From contig NZ_JAMOIM010000011.1 in assembly GCF_026130545.1 (NCBI RefSeq), positions 62,001-126,000 on the forward strand: DNA of 64,000 nt, written 5' to 3'. A model generated the notes under the pieces. That model was not told the DNA's origin, made no database searches, and was given only the letters and a program-made list of their open reading frames with translations. Made by a program: the position numbers and the translations under genes. Below, one piece after another: positions 63,577 to 64,000 of the stretch. Source of the stretch: Lichenifustis flavocetrariae. GTDB lineage: Bacteria; Pseudomonadota; Alphaproteobacteria; Rhizobiales; Beijerinckiaceae. Numbering within the stretch: the stretch's first letter is position 1; every line of letters begins with the position of its first letter.

Positions 63577-63609
63577 GGATCAGGCGCGGCAGTGCGCCAT
63601 GCCTGATCC
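63577..63609. terminator. bidirectional terminator-like hairpin
   Basis: GGATCAGGC (63577-63585) and GCCTGATCC (63601-63609) form a perfect 9-bp stem with a 15-nt loop, between the convergent ends of the monooxygenase and aldehyde dehydrogenase genes. An alternative inner stem GGCGC/GCGCC (63583-63587 with 63593-63597) is possible. No U run is seen, but the position suits termination from both sides. Confidence 0.6.
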
Positions 63610-63633
63610 GATGATCGTCCCCAGTTGGGGTGA

Positions 63634-64000
63634 TTAAGCCGCCTCGTAACCCAGGATGCCCTTGATCTCGAGGAAATCTTCGAGGCCGTATTCGGCATAC
63701 TCGCGGCCGTTGCCCGACTGCTTATACCCGCCGAACGGCATTCCGGCGTCCCAGGCCGGATAATTGATGTGCACGTTCCCGGTTCGCATCAGGCTTGCGA
63801 CCTGCCTGGCCTTCTTCAGATCTTTGCTCTGAATATAGGAGGCGAGACCATAGACCGTGTTGTTCGCCTCATGGACGACCTGGTCGACCGTGTCATAAGG
63901 CATGATGGAGAGAACCGGTCCGAAGATCTCCTCTCGGGCGATCCGCATGTCGGGCGTGACATCCGCAAAGACGGTGGGACGCACGTAATAGCCGCGGTTC
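63634..64000 (-). CDS. aldehyde dehydrogenase family protein (5' part outside window)
   Basis: About 122 C-terminal residues of an NAD(P)+-dependent aldehyde dehydrogenase are visible, running off the window edge. The segment EEIFGPVLSIMPYDTVDQ and the following NNTVYGLASYIQS and GNVHINYPAWDAGMPFGGYKQSGNGREYAEYGLEDFLEIK are the typical end of the fold. The catalytic Cys and Glu lie upstream, outside the window. It is convergent with the triterpenoid operon, so a role in that pathway is not suggested. Confidence 0.94.
   Translation of the reverse strand, partial: NRGYYVRPTVFADVTPDMRIAREEIFGPVLSIMPYDTVDQVVHEANNTVYGLASYIQSKDLKKARQVASLMRTGNVHINYPAWDAGMPFGGYKQSGNGREYAEYGLEDFLEIKGILGYEAA

Noticed and set aside
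1-64000. rRNA, tRNA, CRISPR arrays, insertion sequences and prophage
   Set aside because: Nothing resembling tRNA cloverleaf ends, regular repeat-spacer units, transposase genes with terminal repeats or phage structural genes was seen in any gap.

Overview
The window is a chromosomal stretch of a G+C-rich alphaproteobacterium, most likely of the order Hyphomicrobiales (Rhizobiales). The evidence is the alphaproteobacterial nuo operon, a suf operon led by an IscS-type desulfurase and carrying Irr- and RirA-like boxes, a smo-type polyol transporter, a GapR (DUF2312) gene, a DUF1007/NicO metal pair and a trifunctional PutA with a ribbon-helix-helix domain. No rRNA, tRNA, IS element, prophage or CRISPR array was seen. 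The genus cannot be fixed from the sequence.

Layout. 1-5028 (minus): complex I genes nuoA-B-C-D, a tiny secreted protein, nuoE with a long tail, and nuoF (cut by the window edge). 5600-7876: a TPP riboswitch whose 3' end holds the ribosome binding site of a thiamine/pyrimidine-precursor permease, then its binding protein and a UbiK-like gene; no ATPase gene is present. 7996-15720: a VOC protein and an RND efflux system (outer membrane factor, fusion protein, pump) interrupted by an orphan ParA gene. 15774-18524: an MBOAT/AlgJ-like polysaccharide O-acetylation pair that looks AT-richer than its surroundings. 18591-26338: an alpha/beta hydrolase divergent from the iron-sulfur assembly operon (desulfurase, sufB, a small coiled-coil gene, sufC, sufD, sufS, sufT). 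26360-33176: a giant AsmA/YhdP-like protein, a BCP peroxiredoxin, an Rrf2 regulator, a polysaccharide deacetylase and an MFS transporter. 33375-38900: a sorbitol/mannitol-type ABC transporter (smoK, G, F, E) and its SorC/DeoR-type regulator. 39150-46496: a secreted protein, an adenosine kinase-like gene, NicO/DUF1007, an aminotransferase with an Lrp regulator, a GST and an MHS-family transporter. 46548-51544: an HhH protein, putA, and a frameshifted small gene. 51617-58691: GapR, a DHA2 transporter, a cyclase-family hydrolase, an exported methyltransferase-like protein, an acyl-CoA synthetase, an ECHDC3-like crotonase and a pterin dehydratase.

The most exciting part is 58763-63552. Here an oxidosqualene cyclase-type enzyme (DCTAE and YVECTS motifs, not the squalene-hopene DXDD motif) overlaps a squalene-monooxygenase-like flavoprotein. 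Both lie opposite a geranylgeranyl-reductase-like flavoprotein. Together these look like a compact bacterial sterol or oxygenated-triterpenoid pathway. A 54-codon reading frame overlaps the cyclase start. The window ends in the 3' part of an aldehyde dehydrogenase gene.

Regulatory signals that can be read directly include the TPP riboswitch, a near-consensus Irr box and a TGA-N9-TCA box before the suf operon, two GTTGCGCC repeats flanking the putA -10 element, repeated AAATGCTC/GAGCAAAT sites before smoE, and several hairpins at operon ends.
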